From the NCBI RefSeq assembly GCF_020921035.1, contig NC_063150.1, positions 7,998,001 to 8,062,000 of the forward strand: DNA of 64,000 nucleotides, read 5' to 3'. The translations under genes were made by a program, and so were the position numbers. The notes beneath the pieces are model-generated. The model had not been told where the DNA came from and did not search any database. It saw only the letters and a list, made by a program, of their open reading frames with translations. Numbering within the stretch: position 1 is the stretch's first letter; the number at the start of each line of letters is the position of its first letter. Shown piece after piece: positions 12,829-25,125 of this stretch. This DNA comes from Rhodamnia argentea. Its lineage: Eukaryota > Streptophyta > Magnoliopsida > Myrtales > Myrtaceae.

Positions 12829-15022
12829 TTGGGAAAAAGAAGAAGAAAAACGAAAACGAATCCGAATCCGTAGATACTAACTAGATAGAGAGACGAAGTG
12901 AAGCTGTTGAGCCGGGGAAGGCTTTTCTTCTCAAGCGCAGAAAGCTCTGAAAGTTCCAACGAATGTACAGCCTCTGTTTTCTGTTTATAAAGTGTAGTTG
13001 GTTAAGGTTGACTCGATGGTAACACGATTAAATAAATTATCGCAGGCTAAACAGAGAGGTGCGACTTAAGCTTATTCTTCCTTTTCTTCTCTTTCTTCAT
13101 TGTCATTTTTATTGTATTTTTGCTGATACAGAGTCGAGCAAACCTTTGAGAGAGAGAAAAAATTCTTACTATCTTCACAGAATTTCGAAAATAAATAAGG
13201 AGCATACTAAATCTCAGAAAATTATGAAAGAAATCATGGCTTTGTATCTCAATATATAAGTATTGAAAGTCCGATGGAAAATCGAATCGGTAACCGTGAC
13301 TCGTGAGGTTCTAATTTAAAAATTATCGAGCGGTTGACATCATATAAAAGGTTAAAATCCAAATGTCATAAAGAAAAAAAGAACCGACGGAAATCGTAGT
13401 TTGATTATTTGGGGGAGCTTCTAGGGCCCTTGAGGGATTAATCCTCCCTCAATCATTCTTAGTGTACTTGATTCTAATTCCGATACATAAAGAGCATGCG
13501 GCGATCGACCCAAAGGGATTGAAACAGAGGGTTCTCGTGTGTGATTTGGCATACAGCATGAATTTTATTTTCACTCAAACCAAATATGAACAAGCTCTAT
13601 AAGTCCTTTAGATCCCATCACTCGGTGGATCTATCCTTGTCCCCACCTTGTCCGCACCAACGTTTGGTGCGTGCTAAATTTTACTTTATGATGTTTAATG
13701 AATGTACTCTTTTTAGTTGATGAAATTTCGATCATTGCTTGTCATCCTGTTTACTTATCTCCCTCTCAGACATAATCATTGAGATCAATGGGGGTATTTG
13801 TTCTTCTGTCCCGGCCATAATTCAGTCTGCTTAATAGTTTGCACCAAAAAAAAAAAATGTTGAAGCCTAATAAAACAGATGGGACTAGGTTTCACCGACT
13901 AGTGATCCAATGCCATGAAAACCATACCAAACTAGCCACCGGTTCCATCGGATATCGGCTGGGCCAGAAAAGAAAATCCGATTTCTGTCCCGAACTTTAG
14001 ACCGACTCGACCAATTCAATCGAGACAGCCAGCGGGGAAAAAGATGAGTTGACAACTCATCGCTTTTACTACCCTAGAGCTTCCCTTGCGATGCGCGTAT
14101 TCTCATGGGTTCTCGACTTAAGGAACCGATCCCATGATGTCAACGGTCCAACCCACCCGAGCACATAACAGCTGCACGCAAGAACACGAAAGAGAGTTCA
14201 TGCAGCAACGCAGCTTGTTTCCTTCTGAAACATAACATCCTAAGTTGCTTGCTATTGTTCACTGCAAACTTCGTGTCTTAGGGTTCCTCAAGGATCTACT
14301 CTGCTCCGCCGCATGAAGAGTACCCGCACTTCTACATCCACGCTTCAAATGACCCGAAAAAAGGGAACAAATTCGCATCGATTAGGAGACTCGGAAGGTT
14401 ATCACCTTTTTTCTATACCACAACAATGCCGAGGTTCTAACCTCTTTCTGGCTTTCAACTTTGGCTCCCCTTATGGCAAAGATCATAGCTTTTCTAGCTT
14501 CAAATTATTTTCTACACTCCGGCATGGTAGACGAGAATAGCACTTCCATCAATTTAAACACACCCGATTTAGAAGAAAAATTCAGAGCAGCATCGACTAA
14601 CCTCGCAAAACAAACCGACTTTTCCTAAAGAGGATCGATGCGTGAAATACTCTCTAGTACACATGTCATGATCATAAACACGTACCAAGAAGAATTATCA
14701 GAGCAATAGAATTGACTATTAAAACTTCAAAAGAATGAAGAGAAGATAGAGCACCATGGCATGCTTTCCAAAAGTTTTAGTAGTGCTGGGATTACCGAAT
14801 AGTAACAATAGGAACGCTGTACAGCAATATTCAGAGTAGTCGTCCTTATTTAAGCTATACATAAAAGAGTAAAAGAGCTGCACCTAAAGTCCCAAAATAT
14901 GATTTAATCGCAGGGTGCTAACTGCTAAGATTTCTACCAGTATATCCAAAACAACCCAGATTCTCCAATTATTCAGCAAAAGGGACTGAAAAATAAACAA
15001 TTGAAAAAGCTCTCCGAGTTCA
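12829..15022. other. Intergenic stretch between the DVL and CUE genes
   Basis: No protein-coding segment can be supported. About 13040-13260 is AT-rich and just 3' of the peptide gene. The short open frames near 14313 and 14884 have no family features. The final part is presumably the 3' UTR of the minus-strand CUE gene. Confidence 0.4.
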
Positions 15023-18000
15023 TCAATGGCAACCATGGATGTCCGATTTGAAGCCCCTAAATTCTCCATTAGCAGTTGGGCTCAGAATCCCATTGCCGAA
15101 TTCAGTGTCCTTATCAAAGAACTCCCACCCTAAATCTGTAAGCTCTTTCAGATCGACTCTGCTTTTCTCCTCTTCGAAAGTTGTCTCGGGCAATAGGTCC
15201 TTGATCATGGCTGTCTCGGCAATCTTGTTTGGTGTCCCGCATGTTTCAGCTTCGTCAAGAATTGGATTCGAGGACGTGCTTTTCCGAGAAGAGCTAGATG
15301 AGGCCAAAAGGCAACTAGTTTGGCTAGAGGAAACAGATTTACTTAGGGGAACCCGCTCATCAAACTTCTCTTTAAGGAACTTCACGTCCAGACAAATAAC
15401 CGATATTTCGCCTCTGCAGATATGACTCAATGAGTTTTCGAAACTCTAAATTTTTGGTTATATGATAATGATCACAACATGAGGAGATGCAGGCATCTAA
15501 GGGATGTGTGGCTAATAATATTTATGCACATCAACATCCTAGTTCCTAAGCTCAACTCAATCCATCAAATGAGCACACAAAATTCGAGTATGACTTGAGT
15601 CCCCCACCAAGGCAAAATAGGTAAATGTAAAAACAGAGAAACAAGCATCACTTGACTTCATGAACTTAAAAAACATATATTTGAAGATGAACAGAGACTT
15701 GGAAGCAATATCATCACAGGCATTTATCAAAAGTGCACACTAAAAGTTACTCTTTCACAGATAACGTCAATCCTAAAGCTACCCATGCCAAAGAAGTACA
15801 TTATTCATATATATTATTCAATATCAGAAGATAGGCAGAGCACTTAAAAACCAGGAATGTTAAGCTGGCACCCAATATAAGTACTTATGTGAATGCATAC
15901 GCCCGTAGGAGACCAAGACAGAAAGTGAAAGATGTAAGAAAGACCCCATAACCAACTGTAACACCGTAACAGTCTTTTTTATATAATCGAGGATAGAACA
16001 ACCTCCAGATAACAGCTACAGAAATTCACAAGTGCTCATACAGCATTTTAGGAAATCGATTGTAAGTCCGGATTCTCAATCTGTCTTCACAAATTCCCGT
16101 ATATAAGGTGCTGATTCAAGGCAGAAGGTTCAATTGAGGGATCTATACAAGTATTGGCCTAATGAACTGACAGCTGATAGAGTCCAGAGAGCAATGAAAA
16201 TATCACACCCACATTCACAAGCAAAGTTCACAACTTAAGACCCATCCGCGCATGAACTTAAGTATTAAATGCTTACTGCAATATGTCAACAATTCGCCCC
16301 TTCTCCATAAGAAACTCCCTTAGCTGCAGTGATCAGATGAAATCGGTGCAATCAGTAGTTTATTTATCAGTCTAACATTGAAATTCAGAACACAATCAAC
16401 AGTTCACAAAAAAGAAGTTACCTTGGAATTCTCCTCCGCCTCTTCTTGTAGTACTTTTGATTCTTGAACCACCACCTCCATTATGGCTTCTTGTTCGGCT
16501 AGAGCGCTTTGTGCCTCCTCTTCTTTTTCCTGCTTTTCATTCTCAGCAGCTTTCATCACCTCCTCAGCAGCAGCAAGTCTAGATTCAAGAGCTTCATGCA
16601 TCTTCAAAACAAAACAAATGAAGACAGCGGACATGCCAATATGATGCCCATGATATGAAAAACATCAGGATTGCATTAAACTGATAGGGCAGAATATGTT
16701 ATCCTTGAATAAATGTGTATTACAACCATGTGGCAAGAATATAAGGCAAGTCGTAGGCCACAGACCAGCAAGTTCTATACAATTATCCAAAACCTTTTTT
16801 GCATAACTGTGGCTAAATTATAACTGCATTACATTGTAAATATGCTATGAAACACTAAATGTTTGGCAATAGTATTTAAAGCTACAAAACCTAAAGCTAT
16901 ATGAGGGAGTTTTCTATAGATGTTAAACTATTGGAATTTTGAAGATGTTGCAGACATGAGATGTTTGCCAAACACCTTAGTAAAGCTACAACAATCGTTT
17001 TCACAATTGAAATTGCTGCGGAAAACCTATACCAAACAGTTTCTGAATCTATCATGCTAGTCAACCAAATTATATATATACACACACACAACATCATATT
17101 TCTGTGTCTCCTACATTGTTGTGATCCAGAAAGAGATGTTATGATCTTCACATCCCAAAATTTGAATCTTGAAAACTTCTAATTTTAAGCAAGATAGCTG
17201 CTTTAAGAAGCATATTCACTCGTCAAATCCTACACGAAACCAATGAGAGGCATACGTGAATTTATCTAAAGCACACCCAATTTATATGCAGAGATATTAA
17301 CTTCATCGATTAGCAGAATATGTGATAGAAATTTATTTTCCACCTTTGTCCATTAGATTCTGCGACAGAAGCTTGGCTTCACAAATCACGACAGTGTGGT
17401 AAACTTAGATCTGTTAATTCCCCATAGATGATTAGCTTTGCACATGATGAATTAATAGGGGATGTAGGAAGTACCTCATCAAGAATAGCAAGAGACTTGT
17501 CTCTTTCATCTGACAAGCTGCGCAAACGAGACTGTAGCTCCCTGACTTCAGTTGCTAAAACTGCCTTCTCCCCATACACTTCTCCAGCATGCTGCAAATA
17601 TAAGATATGATAAGCAATTCTATCCACTCTGAGAATAATCGTTTCACATACTGCAATTTAAAGAAGGCGCAACCATATCGTTAGTTTCCTTGGCATGTGC
17701 CAGCATCTTTGTCAGTTCTTCCACCTTGCTTAAAATATCAAGACCTCCCATAGCAGCTTCCTCTTTGGCTACTTCTGCAGCTCTCTCCTGCTCTTCAACT
17801 TCCTTCATCATGTTCATAACCGATTCCATTGCTGAGAACAAAGTTTTCTGCAACAGCAGTAGAGCTTCCGATTAGTGCTTTCAATTAACATAGAGCAAAA
17901 TACTACCAATTTGGTTTAGACAATGTTAAGCACCTTATTATTCTTCGCATCCTCGATGATCTCTTCAAGAAGTTCAACACTGCAAATCTGTCCAGAGCGA

Positions 18001-19520
18001 GTCATGTTCAGCGGAGGATCATCATCCACCTCAACAGTGTCAGTGCAACTGAGTCCTAGCTTCTGAGCAACAGCACTAGATTCAAATTCAAATTCTACAT
18101 TCCCATCAGCACAGTTATTTCCGTGAGCATCAGTATCAATGTCAGATACGCAGCTTGGAGCCTCTGAGGAATGCTCTTGAGGAGAAAGCAACGCCAGTTC
18201 AACATCAGCATTCTCAACCTCAGACAAAAATGTTTCCAAGTCAGAGCTCTTTTCTCCAACACCAGCATCAGAATAACTAGAACCTTTCGAATCAATATGC
18301 CAACTGCTGCTCAACCAGCCACTTTCACAGTTTGAAGGGAGTGACACCAGATAAGAACTTGAAGATGTGCCATTAGTAGGGCCAGGCTCCAGAACTTTTT
18401 TGGACACTGGCATAGGCTCCAGAACATTTTTGGACACTGGCATAGGCTCCAGAACTTTCTCCATACCTAACAAAATTAACTCTTCACCATCAGCATTTCC
18501 ACATTCCTCATTGTCGTCAATAGCATCACATGGATGCAAACCAGAATGTTTCCAGACTTCAGAACTTTTATCTGCTTGAACAACACTCATTTCTTGACTA
18601 CTTTCAGATACAATCAAGGCTTCATTATCAACAGCTCTACCTGGATGATCATTCCCATCATTTGCATCGTAGAAAGGACACTCATCACCAAATGTAGAAT
18701 CAGCATCCACAGAATTGCCTGCACTGTTAGCAGCATTACCAATTCCATTAGACACGTCTTTCGTCTCCAAAGAACTCACAGTTACCCTCTTAGACATATG
18801 TCGGCGCCTTGATAATGAAGCTTGCTCATCAGATTCAACTTCACCAAGATAAGCACAGAAGTACAAGTTAGGCATTATATGGGATTAAAACACACAGAAA
18901 GATTGGAAAAGCGGAGCAGAGAACTGGCCCATTGTTTTAGAACATTTTAGTGACAACTTATTGCCATGTTGGAAAGGAAAATTCTGTCACCTTCTCCATC
19001 TGAATGGCCAAGTGAACTCATATTCTCAGAGCGAGAATCAGCAATTTTTTCCTTTTGTACCATATGAGGAAGAACTTCAGAAAGAATGACTTCCACAGCT
19101 GCATCAGCATCTTTAGGATGCTCAATAGCAACCGCTTTCAGCAAGCGCGCATCGAGCTATGGATAGAAGAGTGAAAAAGATCAGGAATATTGAACAAGGA
19201 CGTGAGAAACACAATGCTCCCACCAAAATTTTATCCAGTAAACAGCATGGACAAAATGATTTAACTAAAAGAAATGTCTGAAGTGCAATATTTGACTGCA
19301 TAAAAAATTTCATTGCATAAGGAAAACACAAACATCCAAACATCAAGAAAATCGACATTTGAGCTGATCAATATTTCAATGAACTCATCCGTAACCTGTT
19401 TGCACAATAACAGAAGAGTCTACAGATATCTAAAAGTATAAACGCTCCTAACTACATAACTGCAATACACACCTGTGGGAATAGTTCCTGTAGGCATTGG
19501 TAAACAGCAGCAAAACCCAT
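15023..19520 (-). CDS. CUE-domain protein with C-terminal coiled coil, 675 aa, eight exons
   Basis: Exons on the minus strand: 19520-19473, 19156-18991, 18838-17934, 17847-17674, 17591-17475, 16601-16422, 16323-16277, 15413-15023; they total 2028 nt in frame. Residues 1-48 form a CUE ubiquitin-binding domain with the F-P motif (LQELFPQ) and an A-A-V-E-V-I-L-S-E segment. Residues 72-373, all in exon 3, are acidic and Ser-rich, probably disordered, with a tandem 10-residue repeat (VLEPMPVSKN/K) near residues 198-222. Residues 374-560 are heptad-rich and Glu/Ala/Lys-rich, predicted to be coiled coil. The C-terminus (about 548-675) has a conserved start, GEISVICLDVK, then a Ser-rich tail. It matches a plant family annotated only as 'CUE domain-containing' ubiquitin-system protein; the exact role is unknown to me. 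Confidence 0.88.
18389..18460 (-). repeat. In-frame 30-bp tandem repeat in the CUE gene
   Basis: The unit ggctccagaac...ggacactggcata occurs twice almost perfectly and a third time in part. It encodes ten-residue copies VLEPMPVSK(N/K). The period is a multiple of three, so copy-number change would keep the frame. Confidence 0.85.
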
Positions 19521-19536
19521 CTTCAAAAGCTACTGC

Positions 19537-20338
19537 CTGCATTATACGAAATCAAGATCGTAATGAGAATTGACAAACAAAAGATTGAGAAACATATAGC
19601 AAGCAACAAGCTGAAAGTGTTAAACCATAGCAACAGAACAACTATTAAAAAAAAAAGTGTCTGATCCCAAAAAAATGTAAGAAAGAAATACAGTGCAAAA
19701 GGCAAAAGTAAGCACAAAGGAGAGCAAGGCAATTCAAGAATTTCTACTCGTCCCTCGGACACACAAGAACATATTACACACAACCCATAAGGGGAAAAGT
19801 AACATAATTCTACACGCCCATAATTTTCAATGACAAAGAATTCCATTCAATACATAAAGTAAAATAAAACCCTAATCCTCTCTGTGGCAACCAAAAAAAA
19901 AAAAACCCCATGCGAATCTACCAGCCCAGGGTACCAAAAGCAGTCAACAGCAAACTCAAGCAAACCGCATTGGATAAACAAATTGACCTTTGAAACACCA
20001 AAATCCACTCACCCACACCGACAACCATAATCACAAATAGAGAAAGAGATCAACGATCACGCTCCGTTCGATTCGAAGATCAGAAACAAAACAACCTCAT
20101 AAACCCAGCAGAAAAAGAAAGAAAAGGATACAAACAATCAAAGCAATCCTCCGAAACGATCAAACCACAGACGAGATAAGAGGCGACAACGAATTCCAGT
20201 CCTCACTTTCGCCCTTTCACACTCAAAATTCTAGCGCACCGTGTGCTTTTCCCCTCTGCATCACCATCATCGGTCGCACAAAAAGGGACGAACGGGGGAA
20301 AGCGAAAGTGCATGGAAAGCGAGAGAAATCGTACAGAC
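19537..20338 (-). other. Probable 5' UTR intron of the CUE gene
   Basis: On the minus strand a donor (GAAG|GTCTGT) at 20339/20338 and an acceptor (ATGCAG|GCAG) at 19537/19536 would splice a leader exon near 20339-20400 onto the short leader just before the ATG at 19520. A GA-rich tract near 20371-20383 fits a plant leader. Inferred from consensus only. Confidence 0.45.
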
Positions 20339-20399
20339 CTTCGACAGCCACACACAGAACAGTCTCCGGTAGAGAGAGAGAGAGTTTGTATTGTGATGA

Positions 20400-21479
20400 T
20401 CGGGTCGGGGCCGTTGCTTTCGTCTAGCGTAGGAGAGTCACGTAGCTAAGGAATTCGGTCCGTCTTTGTAATTACGGAGTCACTCCGAGGGCATTTTCGT
20501 CAGACGGGATGTTCGGCTGAGATCGACCCTTCGTTTTCCATCCATGGCCTTTTGCTTGCGGATTAAGGGTTTGCCTGGTCTCGTCGACCTACGAGTCGGC
20601 TTCCTGGTCAACGCAACACGAAATCCTAGGCATCCGCCGTCGTTAGTAGTGTTTTAACACGCGGCGCTCGTAAATTGTCCCGCCTTCGGCTCGCGGCTCC
20701 CACGTCATGATGATGTCATGGATTCGAACGATCCCGACAGCCGACTCATAAAAGCGGGGCATTGATCGAGGGACGAAATCGCGATTGAAAATACACCGTA
20801 TCTCGAACGATTTGTTTTCCTCAAGTATGTCGGTTTGTTCATTTTCGGTCGTATTCTTTTTATTGAGAAAATTACCAAAAAATATCATAAATGTACGGAT
20901 GCTAGGCCGGCCACGTCGATGATCAAAATTGGCCGGAAAGATTACCTTGACAAATTGTCAAAAAGTTTAGAATTAAATAGGTCAAACTAAAAGATTTATG
21001 AATGAATTGACATATGTACAATTACGCTATGATTTTTTTTTTTGTAATTATAAAAAACTCTTAGGAGAACCCGATCTACTCTGCATATAACAAACTACTC
21101 GGGCATATAATCTTTGAAGCTGCCCTCACCTCATTAGAGCTCTTGTGGAGATGAGAACCTTAGTTGGTAGTTGGTACATATATAAACTATCCTTAAATAA
21201 TGTTATATTGGTTTAATTGCACACTAACAATGTTACATTTATCTAATTGCCTAGGGAAATAATTATATAATAGACTTTGGGTAACTGTTATACTAACGAT
21301 CTGTTTTGAGTCACGAGACAAAAATAATAATTAATTAAAAAATTATTGCGGGATCTACTTTTTGAAGATTTTGTGGCTCACAACCTACCGTTATTCTCAC
21401 AAATTATCCAAATACTGCTATGCTAGCAAAGTCCAATTGCCTAATAACAAATTTATCACATCATTATAACGGGGAAAAC
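20400..21479. other. Intergenic stretch with a half copy of the fold-back repeat
   Basis: About 20870-21015 carries 'ggccggccacgtcgatgatcaaaattggccggaaa... ttgaca' arm sequence of the fold-back family. The first part (20400-20700) is CG-richer and probably is the promoter side of the minus-strand CUE gene. No coding sequence is recognised. Confidence 0.45.
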
Positions 21480-22290
21480 TATAAGAAAAGTATTAAACAT
21501 ATAGCATTGGTGTCAATTTAGTCCTAAAAATTTTGACTTTGAATCAATTCTGTCTTTTTGGCTAATTTTGTTTAGACATTACTTATGTGATGTGGACATT
21601 TTTTAAATATATATTTTATTTGTTTTATTCTTTTCTTTTCTTTCTCTCTCTTTTTTTTTTTTTTTCGGTGGTCGGGATGGCCATGGTTGACAAGGGATGG
21701 CCATGGTTGACAAGGGATGGCATCGCTTGAGCGAGGGTGGCCCTTGCGGCCACGGGTGATTGTCAACCTCACCGGAGCGAGGGTGAATGTCGGTGAGGCC
21801 AATTGTCGCCTTGGCGACGCTCAATGAGGTCGCTCTTGCTCGGGCACCGCCATAGGTGACCATTGGCCTTGCCTAGGCAATGAGCAGCCTCTTCATATGT
21901 CACCTAAGCCAAGGTAGCACCGTTGAGCATCGTCAAGGCCAGGGCGAGGCCTAGTGAGGTTGCCCTCGCCCACTCAATGCTTGGCCTCGCCGACATTCAC
22001 CCTTGCCCTAGCGAGGCCGATGGTCACTTGTGGTAGCGAGGGCCACCCTTGCTCAAGCGAGGCCAACCTTTGTCGATCACGGCCGTGTCGCCTATCGAAA
22101 AAAAAGAAAAGAAATAAAGAAATAAAAATTTAAAAAATTCATATTAAATATCCACCTAAGTAATAACCGGCCGAAATTAGCCGTAAGGATTGAATTGGCT
22201 CTATGTCAAAAGGTTTAAGACTAAATTGACACAATTAAAATATTTAGGATTAAATTGGTACTAATACAATAAGTTTCGGACTTTTCACTT
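21480..22290. repeat. Full fold-back repeat copy, about 0.8 kb
   Basis: The left arm (ggtgtcaatttagtcctaaa... gatgtggacattttt) and right arm (atccacctaagtaataaccggccgaaatt... ttaagactaaattgacac... attggtactaatac) are inverted relatives. The centre (21665-22100) is GC-rich, made of gcgaggc/gcctcgc words, and includes a direct duplication of a roughly 20-bp unit (ggatggccatggttgacaag) at about 21676-21715. No protein is encoded. Confidence 0.7.
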
Positions 22291-22533
22291 TTCGGACACT
22301 TTTCCTGTTATAATGTACCAATTTTATTATGTACCAAACTTGTTTGGTCCATCAACTTTCTCCACTCTTTGGGGGACATAAAAGACGCAAAAGATAGTAT
22401 CGCTTGTTATTTCACAATCATCCGCCACTGTCACTCATGTTTTTTTTTTTTTTTATGGTCAAAATGTCGTTCATGGTTGAGGTTGGCCTTCCGACCCGCC
22501 AAAAGGGTTCATTCCAATCCAGTTTGTGACCTC

Positions 22534-22542
22534 ACAAATGAC
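22534..22542. repeat. Left 9-bp target-site duplication of the MULE
   Basis: ACAAATGAC directly precedes the left terminal inverted repeat and is repeated exactly at 35187-35195. Nine bases is the usual Mutator-superfamily duplication. Confidence 0.93.
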
Positions 22543-22765
22543 GGGCTTTTTTCCAAACCAGGTGGACAAAACAAAGTAAATACCAAATCGGGTGTTGACT
22601 TTTTTTATTTACCAAATCAGGTGTCGCTCGGCGATCATAATGCCGAAGCGACACCCGCTCGGCAATTACATTTGCCGAGCGGCGGGGGCAAGATTGGGCC
22701 GCCACACGCTCGGCACTTATAGTGCCGAACAGGTGTGCCGCTCGGCACCAAAAATGCCGAGCGGC
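22543..22765 (+). repeat. Left terminal inverted repeat of the MULE
   Basis: It aligns by eye with the reverse complement of 34967-35186. Shared landmarks in the same order are taccaaatcggg, gttgactttttttattt, accaaatcaggtgtcgctcgg, gccgagcggcggg and ctcggcacttatagtgccga. Differences are scattered substitutions and small indels, so the two ends are related but not identical. Confidence 0.9.
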
Positions 22766-22830
22766 TCCCACTCGGCATTATGGATGCCGAACGGCCGCCG
22801 TTCGGCATTTTTGGTGCCGAGCGGGTGCCT
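22630..22830. repeat. Cluster of short CTCGGCA...TGCCGAG hairpins
   Basis: At least five near-palindromic units, each a (g/a/t)ctcggca or ttcggca arm, a spacer of about 3-8 bases and the complementary tgccgag(c), follow one another. The right end has the same kind of cluster at about 34935-35105. These could be transposase-binding or secondary-structure elements; function is inferred. Confidence 0.8.
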
Positions 22831-24252
22831 GATCCACCCCGCACCACCCCACACATTGGACACACAATGTAACATATGTTGGTGCTTTGGGACAAATTTT
22901 AGGGGGTGCAATTGTGCTGACAGTGGATGATATGGAAATATCCCCTGTTTACGGAAAACGTCTCTCTCACAGAGAGGGAATGATTCGAGAGTAAAAAGAC
23001 GAAAAGGGGGTCATTCCCGAGAAGTGAGCTTGGGTTGATATGTGAATGATGGAAGCTAAATGGGCAAAGGTAATTTTCGTATGTGCATGCATTTGGAGTG
23101 GGTCGGGGGTATCCTGGCACTCCAAAGGGCTAGGTGATTACGAAAATTCACGTGTAATTGACTAATCTTAGGGAACCAAACTCTTAGCTAGGGCTGAAGC
23201 TTGAATTCATCCGAACAAAAAAAAAAATCACGCGACAAACTAAGAAGTCTCATAAGCAATCGGCTGATTTAACAACCCGTGGATTAAGGGGATAGCGATT
23301 TCGGCGCGTCGCGAGAATTCTTATAATTATGTATGTGTATGTAGCCACCGATATCACACGAAAGCATATGATATTCATGCCTCATGTTTGAATGAGGAGG
23401 GGCGCAAAAAAATAAAAAAATAAAAAGGCATTCTCTTGTCGAATGAGACTCTCATCACTTGCACGAGCCTCCGAGAAACCAAGCAAAGGATTACCCAAAA
23501 AAAAAGGAAAAAGAAAAAAAAAGGTCATCAAGACGATTGGCTTTTGACTATGCATGAAAATCAAAGATGGTGCAGAAACTAAGATGCCTCTTAGGCTATT
23601 CAAAGAATGGCTTCTTGGAACATGCAATTTGCAATTTTTTATTTTATTTTAATCATGTTTTGTCAATCAATAGTTACCGAAGTGCTTTCTTGTGTAAGTG
23701 GAGCAAAAAAAACATGGCTGGTGAACAAACTGAAAAGTTCAATGTACATGATATTGAAGATATTAATTTACATCGAAAGGACATTAAGGCAGTCTTTTAT
23801 CTTTTTGGGGGGTTGGTCGAAGTTCATTTTAGTACTTGGAAAGAGGCAAATTTCGCGAGCCGATGTTGACTTTTTGAGTAGACCCGAAAGCTCATTAGGG
23901 TTCAAGTCATTGTCTAGCTTACGTGGATTGGAGTAATCTCGTATTAAACAACAGATCGGGGTGTGGAGCGATATAAGATGGATTCCGAATACGATGTTTG
24001 CTACGTTTTAGGAAGAATCTTGAGGAGATTAGTGACCGCAGAACGACTAGAACCGCTCTTCTTCCCACTTAAAATTGATTAGAAAGCGTAGGGTGGGTAG
24101 AACAAAATAGATGTTGTTAGAGAAATTGTTAGAGAAATGCTTTCAGTTGATGGTTGGAATATATGAAAGCGGGGACAAGAAAAGTCCCGAGGTAGATAGA
24201 CAATAATGATTTGGGGCTATTGAGGTCGTCTCTTTCCTCATCCCTTTTATGC
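22831..24252. other. Unassigned MULE interior, left part
   Basis: Small open frames on both strands (for example about 23567-23936, +) show no recognised motif and no convincing splice pattern. This may be further captured or degenerate sequence. Confidence 0.4.
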
Positions 24253-24680
24253 TCATGGTTTGAGCATTTTCTTATTTCTTTCATTCTTCACCCTCGTCCA
24301 CTTACGGTTCTTAGTCCTTCTATTCTTCTTCTTCTGCCCCGTGGGAGTAAAGCCTTCCCCATTCGTGTCGGGTTTTCCAATCTCGGGTTGACAATCCTCG
24401 CAGAACCAAAGAACGTCCCCATGGAAAACTACGGTCTCTAGGCAATAACTGAAAAACAGATAAAAAAAAATGAGGCCGACATTCCAAATTTTTAACAGCG
24501 AACATTCTCTTGCATGCATGCATACGAGAATGCACATGTATCATTACGTGATGTAATTATAGAGGGTGTGAGGGGCGAACTTACCGGTGGACAGCGTATG
24601 CCTTACGATCGTTACGGTAGATCAAAGTCTCCTCAAAACCAGTATCTCCACATTGGAGGCGGACAATCGCCCGCATGAAC
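24253..24680 (-). pseudogene. Captured PHD-finger gene fragment with one intron
   Basis: On the minus strand an upstream exon (about 24680-24585) encodes L-Q-C-G-D-T-G-F-E-E-T-L-I-Y followed by K-A-Y-A-V-H-R. A GT donor at 24584 and a TTTTTCAG acceptor next to 24448 join it, in matching phase, to an exon encoding Y-C-L-E-T-V-V ... W-F-C-E-D-C. Together they give the C-G-D-x-G-F ... A-V-H-R-Y-C-L ... W-F-C-E-D-C layout of a plant PHD-type zinc finger. Two cysteines expected between I-Y and K-A-Y are replaced by Arg, and I see no upstream start, so it looks non-functional. The open frame runs on through a Lys/Arg-rich tail to the stop at 24253. A captured host fragment is the simplest reading. 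Confidence 0.65.
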
Positions 24681-25125
24681 ATAAAATCGGGGTAGACCTC
24701 AAACCTTATTTGGATTTTTAGGCATTTAAAAATGTACGGCCTTTAAAACCGATCAACCTAATTCTCACAAAATGGAAACCAAAATTGTGATGGTTGTGAA
24801 AAACAGCGATAATGAATGAACCTTTACGAGAAATTAACGATGAAAAGTCTAGGACGGCCAGAGTATGCGTACCATTTCCTTAGCCGGATTCACCGCCACG
24901 AACGTAGAATCCCCGTCCTGGCCGTGGCGGGAGGGGTACTCGCCACGCTCGGCGGGTCGGTCTTGTTGGACGAGAGAATCCATCCTGTCCTTCCTTTTTT
25001 TCACGAAGCACTTAAGAATGAGAGAAAAATAACCGGGACTAACTTCGTTTTTGCGCTCCAACTTTGAATTCCTTCCCGTCCAATTTATATTGCGAGATTT
25101 GGGGGAGGCCCTCCCGGCTTTGCAG
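24681..25125. other. Unassigned MULE interior between PHD fragment and hairpin
   Basis: Overlapping short frames on both strands (24816-25067 +, 24849-25217 -) have no recognised family features. Part may be upstream sequence of the captured PHD gene. Confidence 0.35.

Noticed and set aside
22543-22830. The TGCCGA-rich blocks at 22.6 kb and 35.0 kb as two separate MITE insertions
   Set aside because: Their outer flanks share an exact 9-bp duplication, and joining them restores an in-frame stop codon, which two independent insertions would not produce.
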